Shown here piece after piece: positions 38,200 to 50,319 of a DNA stretch of 64,000 bases. Under the pieces are notes generated by a model, which was not told where the DNA came from, did no database searches, and saw nothing but the letters and a program-made list of their open reading frames with translations. Both the position numbers and the translations under genes were made by a program. Numbering within the stretch: the first letter of the stretch is position 1; each line of letters opens with the position of its first letter. This DNA comes from Temnothorax longispinosus (taxonomy: Eukaryota > Arthropoda > Insecta > Hymenoptera > Formicidae): positions 10,308,623-10,372,622 of the forward strand of contig NC_092359.1 in NCBI RefSeq assembly GCF_030848805.1. The letters run 5' to 3'.

Positions 38200-39551
38200 T
38201 GCGCTCAGCGTGCAGGCAGCGCCGCACTGCTTTTTTCCAGTAGAAAACGCCGCTCTCCGTCATTATCGACCGACGGTCGAAGCGGAAGTAGCGGCGCGTG
38301 GTGCGCGGGCGCGCCGCTAGGGCGGCGGCACGGTCGCGCGAGGGGCCCAGTCGATGTCCGCCGGATGATTCGCGACTCGCGACGGCGATCCTAGCATTCC
38401 TAGCTAGATCCTACGAGAGACGGAGAGAACGCTACGCACGCAGTGCCCGTTGGTGGTCGTGATTCATGTGTCGCGGGCATCGTTCGTCGCTTGCGAATAG
38501 TGGCGGATACCCGGTGCTGCTGACTAGTGCTGACAGCGGGACGGTGTTGCAGGAGCGCAACGACGAAGAGGACCCGCTTCGCCGCGTCACGTCGTCGCCG
38601 CGGCTGCTCCGTTTCTGCCGTGCTGCTGCTGCTGCCGCTGCTCCACAATTATGTCACGAGGACGACCGCGCTCGCGCCCGCGGCCACCTCATTGAATTCG
38701 GTGCGCGATCCGTCCATCGTCGTCGGCAGCGGAACGGAGCACGATTCTCGTGTGGCGGAGCCGGAAAACGGGAAGGCGGAGCGCAGCGATCGGCCGCCAG
38801 GCGCCACGGCTCGTTGATATTTCCCTCACGACCGTGACTCGCTCGACTCCATCGCACGTCGTGTACTCGTGTCTGCCCGTCTCTCTCTCTCGCTCGTTTC
38901 TTCTCGTCTCCTTCCCCCTCTCTCATTATTCCTCTTGCTCCCTCTCCCGCTTGCGAGCCGCGCTCTCTCTTGCTCTCTCTCTCTTTCTCTCTCCTCGTCG
39001 CTCGCTCTTCCTAGTTCCCTTCATCGTCGAAAGCGCGCACCTTTATCCCTCACAGTCCCTCAGAGTTCAGAAGAGAGTTTCGTCCGCCGGGCTGGAAGGA
39101 TAGCGCTCGCCTACGGGAGAGGCGTCGTTAAATGTGCTCGGGCGCGGGGCGCAGGAGGAAAAAGGGACTACCCGACAACCGTCTAAACGTCGGTCCTCAC
39201 CACGTTGCCGTCCAGTGACTCGCCGCGCGTGTGCGTGCACCCGCCGCCACCGTCTCTCCGCGAGCGATCATCGGCTGTTCCCGATACGTAAATGGGTTTC
39301 GCCCGCCGCTTCGTTTAGAGAAAGAGAAAGAGAGAGAGAGAGTCTCGCAGCTTTGCAAGCCCGCGACAGCGTTTGTGTGCGTGCGTGCGTGCGGCAGTGG
39401 TGGTGTTGCGCGTCCGCGTTTGTGTGCCCCGCGCGTCGATGTGCACGCGGCGTCGCGCGCTCGCCGAGGCAGCCTTCACGTCGGAACGGCATTTCTGAGG
39501 TGGCGAGGTAACCCCCCTTCGACGCGAACCCCGAGACCCGACAAACCCGAC
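38200..39551 (+). promoter_or_regulatory. CpG-rich Cullin-3 promoter and 5' UTR
   Basis: A sharp rise in GC and CpG content from about 38210 up to the Cullin-3 start codon at 39552, in contrast to AT-rich surroundings. It includes CT-rich stretches at 38880-39010. No exact transcription start can be fixed. Open frames here are GC-driven and unlikely to be coding. Confidence 0.5.
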
Positions 39552-40344
39552 ATGATGAAGAGCAGTGCTCTGATGAAGAAGGAGAGCAAGATGCGCATAC
39601 GTGCTTTCCCGGTGAGTAATTTCTTCGCGGCTCGCGACGCCTGGCAGAAGGGGTCGAAGGGGGGAGGGGAGGGAGGGAGCGAGTCGCTCTCGTCCTCTCC
39701 GCTCCCTCCCCCCTCCTCGCGTCCACCCTCCGCGCGCCGTGTTCTTTCGCGTTCACGCGCGCGCGCGCGCGCGACCAGGCTTATTTATTTACTTGTTATT
39801 TGTTTTCCTTTTGTCCGTCGCATCACGGTCAGGAGTGCACCCGACGCCTATAAACAGCATCCCATAACCTACCTCGACGCGACGCGACGCAACATGACAC
39901 GACGCGGACATGGCACGGCGTGTTGTGTCGGTCGTAAACAATCCCGCACCTCCGGACTGCTCCGGACTCGCGCGCCAATTAGAGTCCGCCGAGTCCGAGG
40001 ATCGAGCTCCGTTGGCGGCGTCGCAACGGGCTCGCTTGCGGAGGCACGCGTGTATCCGCGTGCATCCGCGTGGCGGATCGAGGAGGATTGTCGTACCGTC
40101 GAGAAATCGCCCGTTCTATTTAGCTGAACCTCTCGTACGTTCATATTTTTCTCGGTTTTTCTCGTCAACGTGAAAAGAAACCGAGGAAAGATGAACCGCG
40201 CGAGAAGCTCGGCTGAAAAGAAGTCCTTGTGACACGATACCAGCACGCGTCTGCCAAATCGCGCTTATCTGCGTAGTGCAATCTTGCGTTACACGCTGAT
40301 CTCCGTACCCTTTTTGCACTCTTGCACTTGAACGTCTCGGTGAC

Positions 40345-40403
<59 letters not shown>

Positions 40404-43400
40404 CCCTTGATATACGCAAGAAAAAAATATGATTACAATGATGTATAATCGACCGGGAGACTGATGATGTTGGAATCTGTCATCTTTGTTTAACACTAGA
40501 ACTATCAGAGATCAATCCGTATTTATTTCTACCAAAAACCAAAGAAATCTTAGAGAAGAAAAGAGAAAAATTAATGAAATCAATCATCTATGTAATTTCG
40601 ATAAAAGTCTGGGAAAATTTCAGAAATTAAGATGTTTTAAAAATGAGTAATTAAGTTAAATATCAAAGGGTCATTTTGATCCCCTTGTTTTTTATTAAAT
40701 GGAATCAATTGGTTAAAAATAATTAAAAATGTGTTAACACCTGAAATAAATAAATATTTATTTAATGCTATATAGATGTATAAATTGATATATGCGGCAG
40801 CATTTACTTTTTTATGAATCAACTAACCAGATAATGGCGATCAATGTCACGTATAAGTTTATAAAACTGACATCTTTGTGATTTATGTCTATTTCTGCCA
40901 ACATAGATTAACTTGGATTTTGGTTTAACTTGCTATCCTTTTTCTAGTTCTACGAATTAAAAAAAAGATAAAAAGCAAGTTAAACTGAGATTAAAGTTAA
41001 TCTGCATTGATAGAAATGGATGTCAAACCTTAGTGCAAAATAAAAAACTATATGCAATAATATATTTATTTTATAAATTAAATTTTACATATTAATCATA
41101 TTTTTCTCACGCTTAATATTTTCGTTTAACTATTTTTCCAATTATGTATTGTGTATCTTTGTAGCCTAATGTATTACTTAGCAGCATTAATATTTGAATT
41201 GGATAAATATTATGTTGTGTTCACTAAAGGTACAGTTTTAAGCATTGTTCGTGCTTGAACTATGAGAAGAGGTCATCGACAATGGTTACCATAGTAGTAG
41301 TGTAAAAGACAGTTGTTAATAAAGTGCAGCTATATAACCATGCTAAATTTTTAATGTCATATTTTACTGTCTGTCAAATTTACAATGCTAGAAATACCTT
41401 GCTTTTTAGTACCGAATAACGTAATAAGGTAAAATGATGTTACCAGTAATTTATGAAAAGATTGGCACGCATGATTTTAATAAGAATCTGTACTTTGCAC
41501 AAAAATTTTGCTTGTAAATTTCTATACATAATGTTATGTATAAAAAAATGTCATAGATCTATTTTTCAACTTGCTTTTTCTCATTTTTTGTAAATGTTCA
41601 CACCTCAGAGTTGAATTTATTTCTAAAATATATTTAATTCTATTATGATGTATAATTAAAAAGCTGCTCTCAGTAAATGAGGTTCTTTCATAATGAGAAT
41701 ATGACAAATAAATATAATATTGATTTATAAATTAATATTGATAAATTTAATATTAATTTAATCTAAAAAATCTTATCTTGCTTCGAATTTAATAGCAAGT
41801 CTGTATATGTTATAATTTTATTAAATTTTATTTTATTAGTAGGTTAGACTTGTTTACATTGTTTAATAATGTCTATGTGACACAAACTATGTTCACATAA
41901 TATACCATATAACATAAAAATATGTTTGATAAATGTCATATAAAATGTTAAATAAAGAAACGTATATAATTTTCTCTCTCTAATTCTAACAAAGACTTAT
42001 TTGTGGATGTACATTTTCATAATCAAGGTTATGACAAAGCAAAACATACAAGCAATCTATACAAAACACATCTATACAGGAATAGAAAACAGAACCATAA
42101 AAGAGATAGAATCATGGATTATGAAAATGAAGACTATGATCTTCAGCAAGGCGGCAGAATGATTGACATAATTCCAACGTCAGGGTTAACACACAAAAAC
42201 AATCCTCTCATAATTCGTAACACTCTTGTGAGAATTATTACCTGTAATATCTTTACTATGCTTATGCAGCAAGCATAAGTTAACATTTTTTATGAGCTTT
42301 TATGAATTGTATCTGCGTTATTTAATGTATTTTACATTTGCAATTGTATTATATTAATATTACAAATTATCGTAGACATTTATGATTTCTCTTAAATTAA
42401 GATGAATAGAAACATGAGTTTATATTTAGTCAATAGCCAATTAACTACCATAAACACTCTGTTTTCACAGACAACTATGGATGAGAAGTATGTAGAAAGC
42501 ATCTGGACCTTATTGAAGAGTGCTATTCAAGAGATACAGAAGAAAAATAACTCTGGCCTCAGTTTCGAAGAACTTTATCGCAATGCTTACACGATGGTTC
42601 TTCACAAGTATGGCGAACGATTGTACACGGGACTGAAGGAAGTTGTAACGCAACACCTTGAAAACAAAGTGCGAGAGGATGTTCTTCGTTCCTTGCATAA
42701 TAACTTCCTACAAACTTTAAATCTAGCATGGAACGATCATCAAACGTCAATGGTGATGATCAGGGATATCTTGATGTACATGGATAGAGTGTATGTTCAA
42801 CAGAATGATGTAGACAATGTGTATAATCTTGGATTAATTATTTTTCGAGATCAGGTAATTTTCATTTTTAACTTGCATTGTCTTATAAAGAATTTAGAAG
42901 TCACAAAGTTCTATTGTAATAAAATAGTTGTTGATTTTGCAACGTTAAGTTGCTGTTGATTTATATAAAATGATTGTTAAGTATGTTTAATATTGACGAG
43001 TTTCTTATTAATTTTTTAGGTGGTCAGATATGGATGTGTTAGAGACCATTTACGGGAAACATTATTAGGTATGGTCGCGAGGGAAAGAAGAGGAGAAGTT
43101 GTAGATCGTAGCGCTATAAAAAATGCCTGCCAAATGTTAATGTTACTTGGAATTAACAATCGCCAAGTTTATGAGGAAGATTTTGAAAGGCCTTTTTTAC
43201 AACAAAGTGCTGAGTTTTATAGAGTGAGTGTCCAATAATGAGATACGTACAATAGTCTTACATGCGCATATGTAACCTGCAAAATTTTCTTCAGATGGAA
43301 TCTCAAAAATTTCTGGCAGAAAATAGTGCATCGGTATATATAAAAAAGGTTGAAGCTAGAATCTGCGAAGAATCTGAAAGGGCAAAACATTATTTAGATG

Positions 43401-46400
43401 AATCAACTGAATCACGGATAGTAGAAGTTGTAGAAGAAGAGTTAATCAAAATACACATGAAAACCATTGTTGAGGTGTGTTTATTTACGATCTGGCTAGC
43501 GATCATGTAACTTTTTCCTTAGAGCGGAAACGTGAAAAGTGAAAAGTTTCATGTAACTATCTTTTTCTATTAGTGTTGAATAGAAAGAGATAAACTTTTC
43601 ACTTTTCACGTCCTAGGGGAAAAGATACATGATCGATCCCCTGTATTAATGGACGATTAAACTTAAATATATGTCATGTGTTATATAATCACATGTTTAG
43701 CACATAATATATATTATGTGTTATATATCTTAACATCTCTTGTGTTTGACAGATGGAAAACAGTGGTGTAGTACACATGCTCAAAAATCAGAAAACGGAA
43801 GATCTTGGTTGTATGTATAAACTATTTTCGAGAGTATCAGACGGATTGCGTACTGTGTGCGACTGTGTATCTCAGTTCCTCAGAGAGCAGGGCCGCGCAT
43901 TAGTGCAAGAAGAGCATGAATCAACCACAAATGCCGTTCTTTACGTCCAAAACTTGTTAGATCTAAAAGATCGCTTTGATCATTTTCTACATTATTCTTT
44001 CAATAATGACAAGAATTATAAACAGATGATAGCATCGGATTTTGAATACTTCCTTAACTTGAATCCTAAAAGCCCGGAATATCTGTCGCTATTTATCGAC
44101 GACAAATTGAAGAAAGGCGTTAAAGGAGTTAGTATTATGTGTATAATTGCATTGTTACATATCGTATGACTTTCGATACATGAATATATTTGGTTTTAGA
44201 TGACAGAGCAGGAGATTGAAGGGATTCTAGATAAAACTATGGTTTTATTCCGTTTCTTACAAGAAAAGGATGTATTTGAACGGTACTATAAACAACACTT
44301 AGCCAAACGATTATTGTTGAATAAGTCTGTTTCAGATGATAGTGAAAAGAATATGATATCCAAACTTAAGGTGAGAACTTGTTCATATCTGAAACGGGTA
44401 TTGCTCACATTTTTATATTAAAAGAAATTAAAAACATATTTCTTGATTATTTTTTTAGACTGAATGTGGATGTCAGTTCACATCAAAGTTAGAAGGCATG
44501 TTTAAGGATATAACAGTCAGCAACACTATTATGGATGAATTTAAGGACCATGTTCTTACGTCTGGCGTAAGTATCAAAATAATATAATAAAGCATAGACC
44601 AGCTAATAAAGAAAATATAATAAAAGGTTTTATTACCTTAAATGCTTCTATAATTTTTATATTAAGATTTTATATAAATATTAATTTGAATATTTCCACA
44701 TGTATAAATAAAATATAAATTAGTGTATAAGTTACAGAAAAGATTGTTAACGCGTAATATTGTGGTTATGTTTAACTAAAACATTTTATAAAATTTGTAT
44801 TTATACGTATACCATAGATATAGATTATTATTTTATGTCTTATCTGTGTATGTTTCATAAAGACAAATCTACATGGTGTGGATATAAGTGTCCGGGTGCT
44901 TACAACTGGTTTCTGGCCAACGCAATCAGCCACTCCAAAATGCAGTATGCCCACTGCTCCGCGTGATGCCTTTGATGCCTTCCGGCGCTTCTACCTAGCT
45001 AAACATAGCGGTCGACAATTAACGTTACAGCCACAATTAGGTGAGTTATTATTTTTATGTCTTTATCAATATCTGTTTTTACTTAAACATTTAGTAATAT
45101 AATGAGTGCAATGATAAAAATTTGTACAGGTTCTGCTGATCTAAACGCTGTATTCTATGGACCACGAAGAGAAGAGAGTAATTGCGGAGGCTTGGATACT
45201 CCATCATCTTCGAGTTCTATTGGGAATGGTAGCGCAAGTAGCAGCTTAGTGAGCCAGCGAAGCAGCATGTGTAGTACACCGCGAAAGCACATAATACAAG
45301 TTTCCACTTACCAAATGTGTGTGTTAATGCTGTTCAATAAAAGAGAAAGGTTAACATATGAGGTGAGTTGTGATATGAGTTTAAGCAGCTAATTAATTAC
45401 ATCTACATGTTACATGAAGAATAAAAAGTGTTTATAATTTCTATATGTACATATGTATGAATATTGTGTAGGAAATTCAAGGTGAAACCGATATTCCAGA
45501 GAGGGACTTGGTCAGAGCATTGCAATCTCTTGCCATGGGTAAAGCTACACAAAGAATTTTACTTAAACACCCTCGTACCAAGGAAATTGAATCTACGAAT
45601 TGTTTCTGTGTGAACGACAGTTTTACCAGTAAATTACATAGGTATTATATTTTTATGCAATAAATGATACATATATTAACACTTTCGCAGCTGGCGATTC
45701 GAGCGCGTGGCTGTACTGAGAGTTACGTGTAAATTTGTTTCATTTTCGGATCCAAACTACTTTTTAATTCCGTTTAAATGCTTATTTTGAAATCAATTTA
45801 TTGTTAGATAGCTGCAGTAATCATAAATACAAATCATAAAATTATGTGCTTTTCTAAAAATATAAAATAACGTTAAATTATACCAGCGGCAACAAACTAC
45901 TACATTTTAAAATGACGTAAAATTACATCAAGGACAATTGGCTACAAATCTTAAAAGTGACATAAAATTACGTTAGTGGCTGCAAATGTGTTAATAATAT
46001 ATGTGATGTAAATAACCATCTTTTATTGAATATTTGTATCGCTTTTGTTAAGAGTAAAGATCCAGACCGTAGCAGCAAAGGGAGAATCAGAACCTGAGAG
46101 AAGAGAGACGCGCAATAAAGTCGATGAAGACCGGAAACACGAGATCGAAGCAGCCATCGTACGAATTATGAAAGCCCGAAAGCGTATGCCTGTATGTAAC
46201 TTGAAATTTCTTATAAATATAAATTCACTGTACACGGTTAATTCATTGATACATATTTTTCGAACGTAAAAAAAATATTTTTTTTATTCGAGATAAGCTA
46301 TAATATGTGTAGAATATATAAAGCATAATCAATATATCAATTTATTTTCTCTTTTATTAGCATAATATACTGGTAACAGAAGTAACAGAACAGTTAAGAG

Positions 46401-46585
46401 GTCGATTTTTGCCTTCACCTGTAATAATTAAGAAACGTATCGAAGGCTTAATCGAACGAGAGTACTTGGCTCGTACACCGGAAGATCGGTATGTAATGCA
46501 TGTTATACATTGACCCTAATATTTACAGAAATACAAACTAATACATTCTACGATTTACAGGAAGGTGTATACATATGTTGCTTAA
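39552..46585 (+). CDS. Cul3: Cullin-3, scaffold of BTB-type ubiquitin ligases
   Basis: Cullin-3 bridges BTB-domain substrate adaptors at its N-terminus to the RING protein Rbx1 at its C-terminus in CRL3 ubiquitin ligases. Thirteen exons join in frame: 39552-39611, 42471-42854, 43020-43223, 43295-43474, 43753-44127, 44200-44370, 44459-44566, 44863-45040, 45130-45362, 45472-45641, 46053-46191, 46361-46488, 46561-46585, about 784 residues (human 768). The N-terminal KKESKMRIRAFP and TMDEKYVESIW match the family. Cullin repeats follow, then the cullin homology domain (TGFWPTQSATPKC, KHSGRQLTLQ). The C-terminal winged helix keeps the neddylation lysine in IVRIMKARKRMPHNILV, and the protein ends RTPEDRKVYTYVA. 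Intron 1 (2.9 kb) carries a CT microsatellite and two MITEs; introns 4 and 10 also carry MITEs. Identity and exon borders are strongly supported. Confidence 0.96.
40122..40214. mobile_element. MITE-like palindrome, AGCCGAAC family, copy 2, in Cul3 intron 1
   Basis: Ends AGCTGAACCTCTCG / CGAGAAGCTCGGCT with central CAACGTGAAAAGAAACCGAG. Same layout and motifs as 37997-38087. Confidence 0.6.
40345..40400. repeat. (CT)n microsatellite in Cul3 intron 1
   Basis: About 56 bp of CT dinucleotides with one TTT interruption. Confidence 0.95.
40905..41003. mobile_element. MITE-like palindrome, AGATTAAC family, copy 2, in Cul3 intron 1
   Basis: AGATTAACTTGGATTTTGGT / TTAAAGTTAATCT ends with TTTTTCTAG centre, homologous to 9265-9365. 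Weak pairing continues outward (TCTATTTCTGCC / GATAGAAATGGA), so the true ends may be about 40888 and 41020. Confidence 0.65.
43500..43635. mobile_element. MITE in Cul3 intron 4, 25 bp from the donor site
   Basis: CGATCATGTAACTTTTTCC and ACGTGAAAAGTGAAAAGTTT on the left arm pair with the right arm, which ends AAAAGATACATGATCG. Total about 136 bp. It begins only 25 bp downstream of the intron 4 GT (43475). Confidence 0.75.
45676..45994. mobile_element. piggyBac-like MITE in Cul3 intron 10
   Basis: Ends TTAACACTTTCGCAGC and GGCTGCAAATGTGTTAA form an imperfect terminal inverted repeat flanked by TTAA at both sides, the target site of piggyBac-type elements. About 319 bp, noncoding. Inner ACGTAAAATTACATC-like motifs repeat. 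Confidence 0.55.
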
Positions 46586-49500
46586 TGCTGAATTCAATAT
46601 TGGATGTGTACAAACATGTAAGTAATTTGTAATAATATATATCCTCTTACTATACACATTAATGATTCTTCATATTTTATTCACCGAATCATTATTACAT
46701 CACCATTATTTGGCATCATTATCGTTATCTTCTTGTTATTCTCATTTCTCGGTTGTGAATTATTATTGTCCAGGGGATATTCCATGTCAACAAGAAAATT
46801 ATATTTCCATAGAGTTTGGATATTCTGTATATGTATACAGTTAATATATTGACTACATATATTGACACTTATTTAGCTTTAAATTTACAGCGTATAATGT
46901 TCTTTACAGGAATATATGATTGGGAAGTTTATCGAAAATGGTAAAATATTGAGTACGGCCGATATTGCAAATACAAAGACAAAAAAATTAGAGAATGGGT
47001 CATTATTGAGTGCTGAAAACTGTAAGATGATGTGTTTATATCCATTAAAAAATGTTTGAATTAGACAACTTATATACTTGTTATCATGGAACATCTCTGT
47101 AATTGAAATGAATGGCAAGATATTCTTTTGATAATTGACTAGTTTGGTGGAAAAGGTTGATGTGTCAAAGGAATGATGCACTTAGATCTAAATCAGGGAG
47201 GCATTGATTTCTTGTAATAATGGAGATTGTACCTGCTCTCCAACTCTTTACATTTCAATTACATGTGCATTTGTTTGACTTACACTTGTATTACAATACG
47301 CATGTAATACATGTGAGTACTCATTATAATGAATATGTATTCTAAATTAGATAGATTTTAGTTAACGCGCGTTTCTAATGATGCGAAATACAATTAAGTT
47401 ACTGAAGATGATTCGCATTGATAATATCGCAATTAGAAACTTTTCTACACTTGTAAGACTGTGATTGTCTATGATAACAAATACTATCTGAATATATCGT
47501 GAATTTAGGAAGAAAAATGGTACATTTACATATAGTTTTATTTACGTTGATGTCTATCAATTATATATGTAAATAAGTGATGTGAATGTATTATTAAGAA
47601 TATACTTGTCTCATTTCCAACAACTCAATATTATTTTTCAAGTTTGCACTCCACACCCCTAAATATAAATCATGTTTATCTTCTTATATAAAAAACACAT
47701 GAATACACAAGTGTTGATTTTCATCTAAGTCCATTTTTGGATATATATTAGTTAAGATATGCTTTCACGCTATATTTTGTATTTATATAAATATATAATT
47801 TGAATTTATATAGTAATAAACATTATACACTCTCCAATGTTGACGCTTAACAGCTTCCGCCTCTTCCACCTAGCTTTTCAATTATTTCATTGCAATTTAA
47901 TCCACTGACCGTTTTAGTACAACACAGAATATTTATTATAGTATGCCAAAAGTGGGATCTACGAATCTGTAAGAGATGCAGAATTTGTTAGCGGGATGAT
48001 ATGTGCGCATGAGATTAAATAAAGACGAAGATCTTAATAAAATGCAGTTCAATTCAAACATGTATTGCACACTTTCACGTTGTAGTGAAGAAAGGCGAAT
48101 GATTGGTGTCATGTTTTTATTTTTATTTGTATTCTCTCTTTATTTATTAAGATAAAGTTTTAAGATTTAAATGAAGATTTTACCCTTTTTCGTACACAAA
48201 ACTGAATAAAATTAAAATGCTACAACAGCACTTATTATTCCTGAAATATTCACCCAATACATTTATTTTCTATACAAAGTTTAACATGCTAAACAAACAC
48301 AAAATATCCAGTTTACCCTAACTAAAAAATTACCCTTGTAAAGTTTTACATATATACATGTAATGTATAATATATGTAATACTAAAAATAAATGCTGAAG
48401 TAATTCGTACGGTTTAACAATGGAACTGTAAGTTTATCAGTTGAGAATATAATCCATAACAATAGCTGTATAAAGTTTTTACATACGTAATAATATCCAG
48501 TATAATGAATAGCATCCAAATAATGTTTCTTACAGTGTGAGATACATTAGTCATCGTAACGATTAATGTTATCTCGGTATGTTTTATTGTCTGAAGAAAT
48601 TTTAATACAATACAGGGCAAAAGTTATAAACACAATTAAAATACGATTGTTATTTTCATAATTGCGATAACATAAAAACAAATTATGTTATTAAACATGT
48701 ATGTATCTTCACAATGTTTAATATTTTTAACAAGAAATTTTCTTGTATAGCGATTTCAATCTTCATAACATTTTATAAACAATTATTTATCTATATGTGC
48801 TGTTAAAAGATAAATATAAAAATTTTATTAGCATTTTATATACTTTTCAAAATATTGCTGTAAATTATTGCATAAATGTGAATTACAGATTGAAATATAA
48901 ATATTATTTCGCATAATCATAAAAATTTTAGAAATTCTTATAGAAGTACATAGGAGAAATAATTCACATCACGTTTATATCAAAAAATATAACTTACTAC
49001 TCTTGAAATATTGTATTTCTTAATCCTATACAATTCGATAAACACAGCACACATAGTACAAAGAAGACATTTCATATTCCAGCAACTGGAGCTTTTGTCA
49101 ATTTTTCATATATTATGTTTTATATATATATATATATTATATTACATACGCTTAAATAGAAGTTGTAATAACTTCTTTGCCCATTTAAATATATTACGAG
49201 GTTATATAAAAAGAATATTCACACAATTTTCACATAACATTAGCCTTTTAAGCTATTGTAGAAATCGGAAGTTGTAGTAATCAAATGGAAAGAAAAATGA
49301 CTAGACTTCTTTCCAATGATTTCGACTATGTTTGTTGTAATCTTGTTCATTATTCTTTTTATAATTTGAATAACGACATAAAAAAATGTTTTTAAACGTT
49401 TTAGTTCTTGATTTTTATATTTTTCGATAATCACAAATGTGCCAGCAAAAACTGTAAACAAATTTAACATATCAGGTTTCATATTACAGCAATTTAAGAC

Positions 49501-50319
49501 AGTTCTGTACAGGATATAAAATAAAATCTGCAGACATCCATCCCCCTGTGAAGAAAATTTACATTGCATTCAGATATTGAAAAGTACTTGGAGTCGAAAA
49601 TAAAAACAAAAAAGTTTACATTTTTTTTAATTAATCAATGAAAAACATTAAATTATATATTCGCTACATTATAAAAAATTCAATATTATATCGCGAAAAG
49701 ATTGACAAAAATTTCAATTTTATATTACAATTAAAATTGTAATTACAATTACACTCTTTTGTTTTCGTTAAAGAAATTTGAGAGCAAACGTTCCTCTTTT
49801 ATTACTTGCGATCTTAATATTAGTAACAGTTATAAAGCAGTAGCTATAAATTCGAAATGCAATTATAAATTAACATCTTAAACAACATTGGAAATTATGT
49901 GTACTTTAATACATACTGCATTACATACGCTGCTACATCTGATAAACATGATGTCTCTATGCTGAATCATTTTTCATCATCGTATACATTCCTACAGGAT
50001 CAAGCTGGAATGTAACGACCTTTCGATGATAAATCAAAGTATAATTGCATATGACTTCAAGTATAAATTGTATACAATATGATACAGTTATTCATCATAA
50101 TTTACTGTACTCTGAAAAGTTCATCCCACTTCTTATAAACATTATGCAACATTATGCAATTTGCGTCGGTGTTAACCAATACTGTACAGAGTCATCTCAA
50201 CTCGAATCTGTGAGATTCCACGGGGATTAACAGACAGGTATACATTGGCTTGAGTTTAAATCAGCTGACGGGCGGCAGGCATCGTGGTGGTGATGGTAAG
50301 TAAAGCTAATCATTCGGGG
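46586..50319. other. Convergent Cul3/UBE2L3 spacer with both 3' UTRs
   Basis: AT-rich DNA between two genes facing each other. Several AATAAA signals occur on the plus strand (for example near 47815 and 48015) and TTTATT on the plus strand (minus-strand signal) at 49798-49803. No gene or palindromic element of note was seen. Confidence 0.5.

Noticed and set aside
39134..40127. 298-residue frame spanning the Cul3 start region
   Set aside because: GC-driven frame running through the Cul3 exon 1 donor into intron 1; the correct frame MMKSSALMKKESKMRIRAFP splices to exon 2.
42003..42278. 91-residue open frame in Cul3 intron 1
   Set aside because: No family resemblance, no coding-like conservation visible, and the Cul3 exon 1-2 join skips it cleanly.
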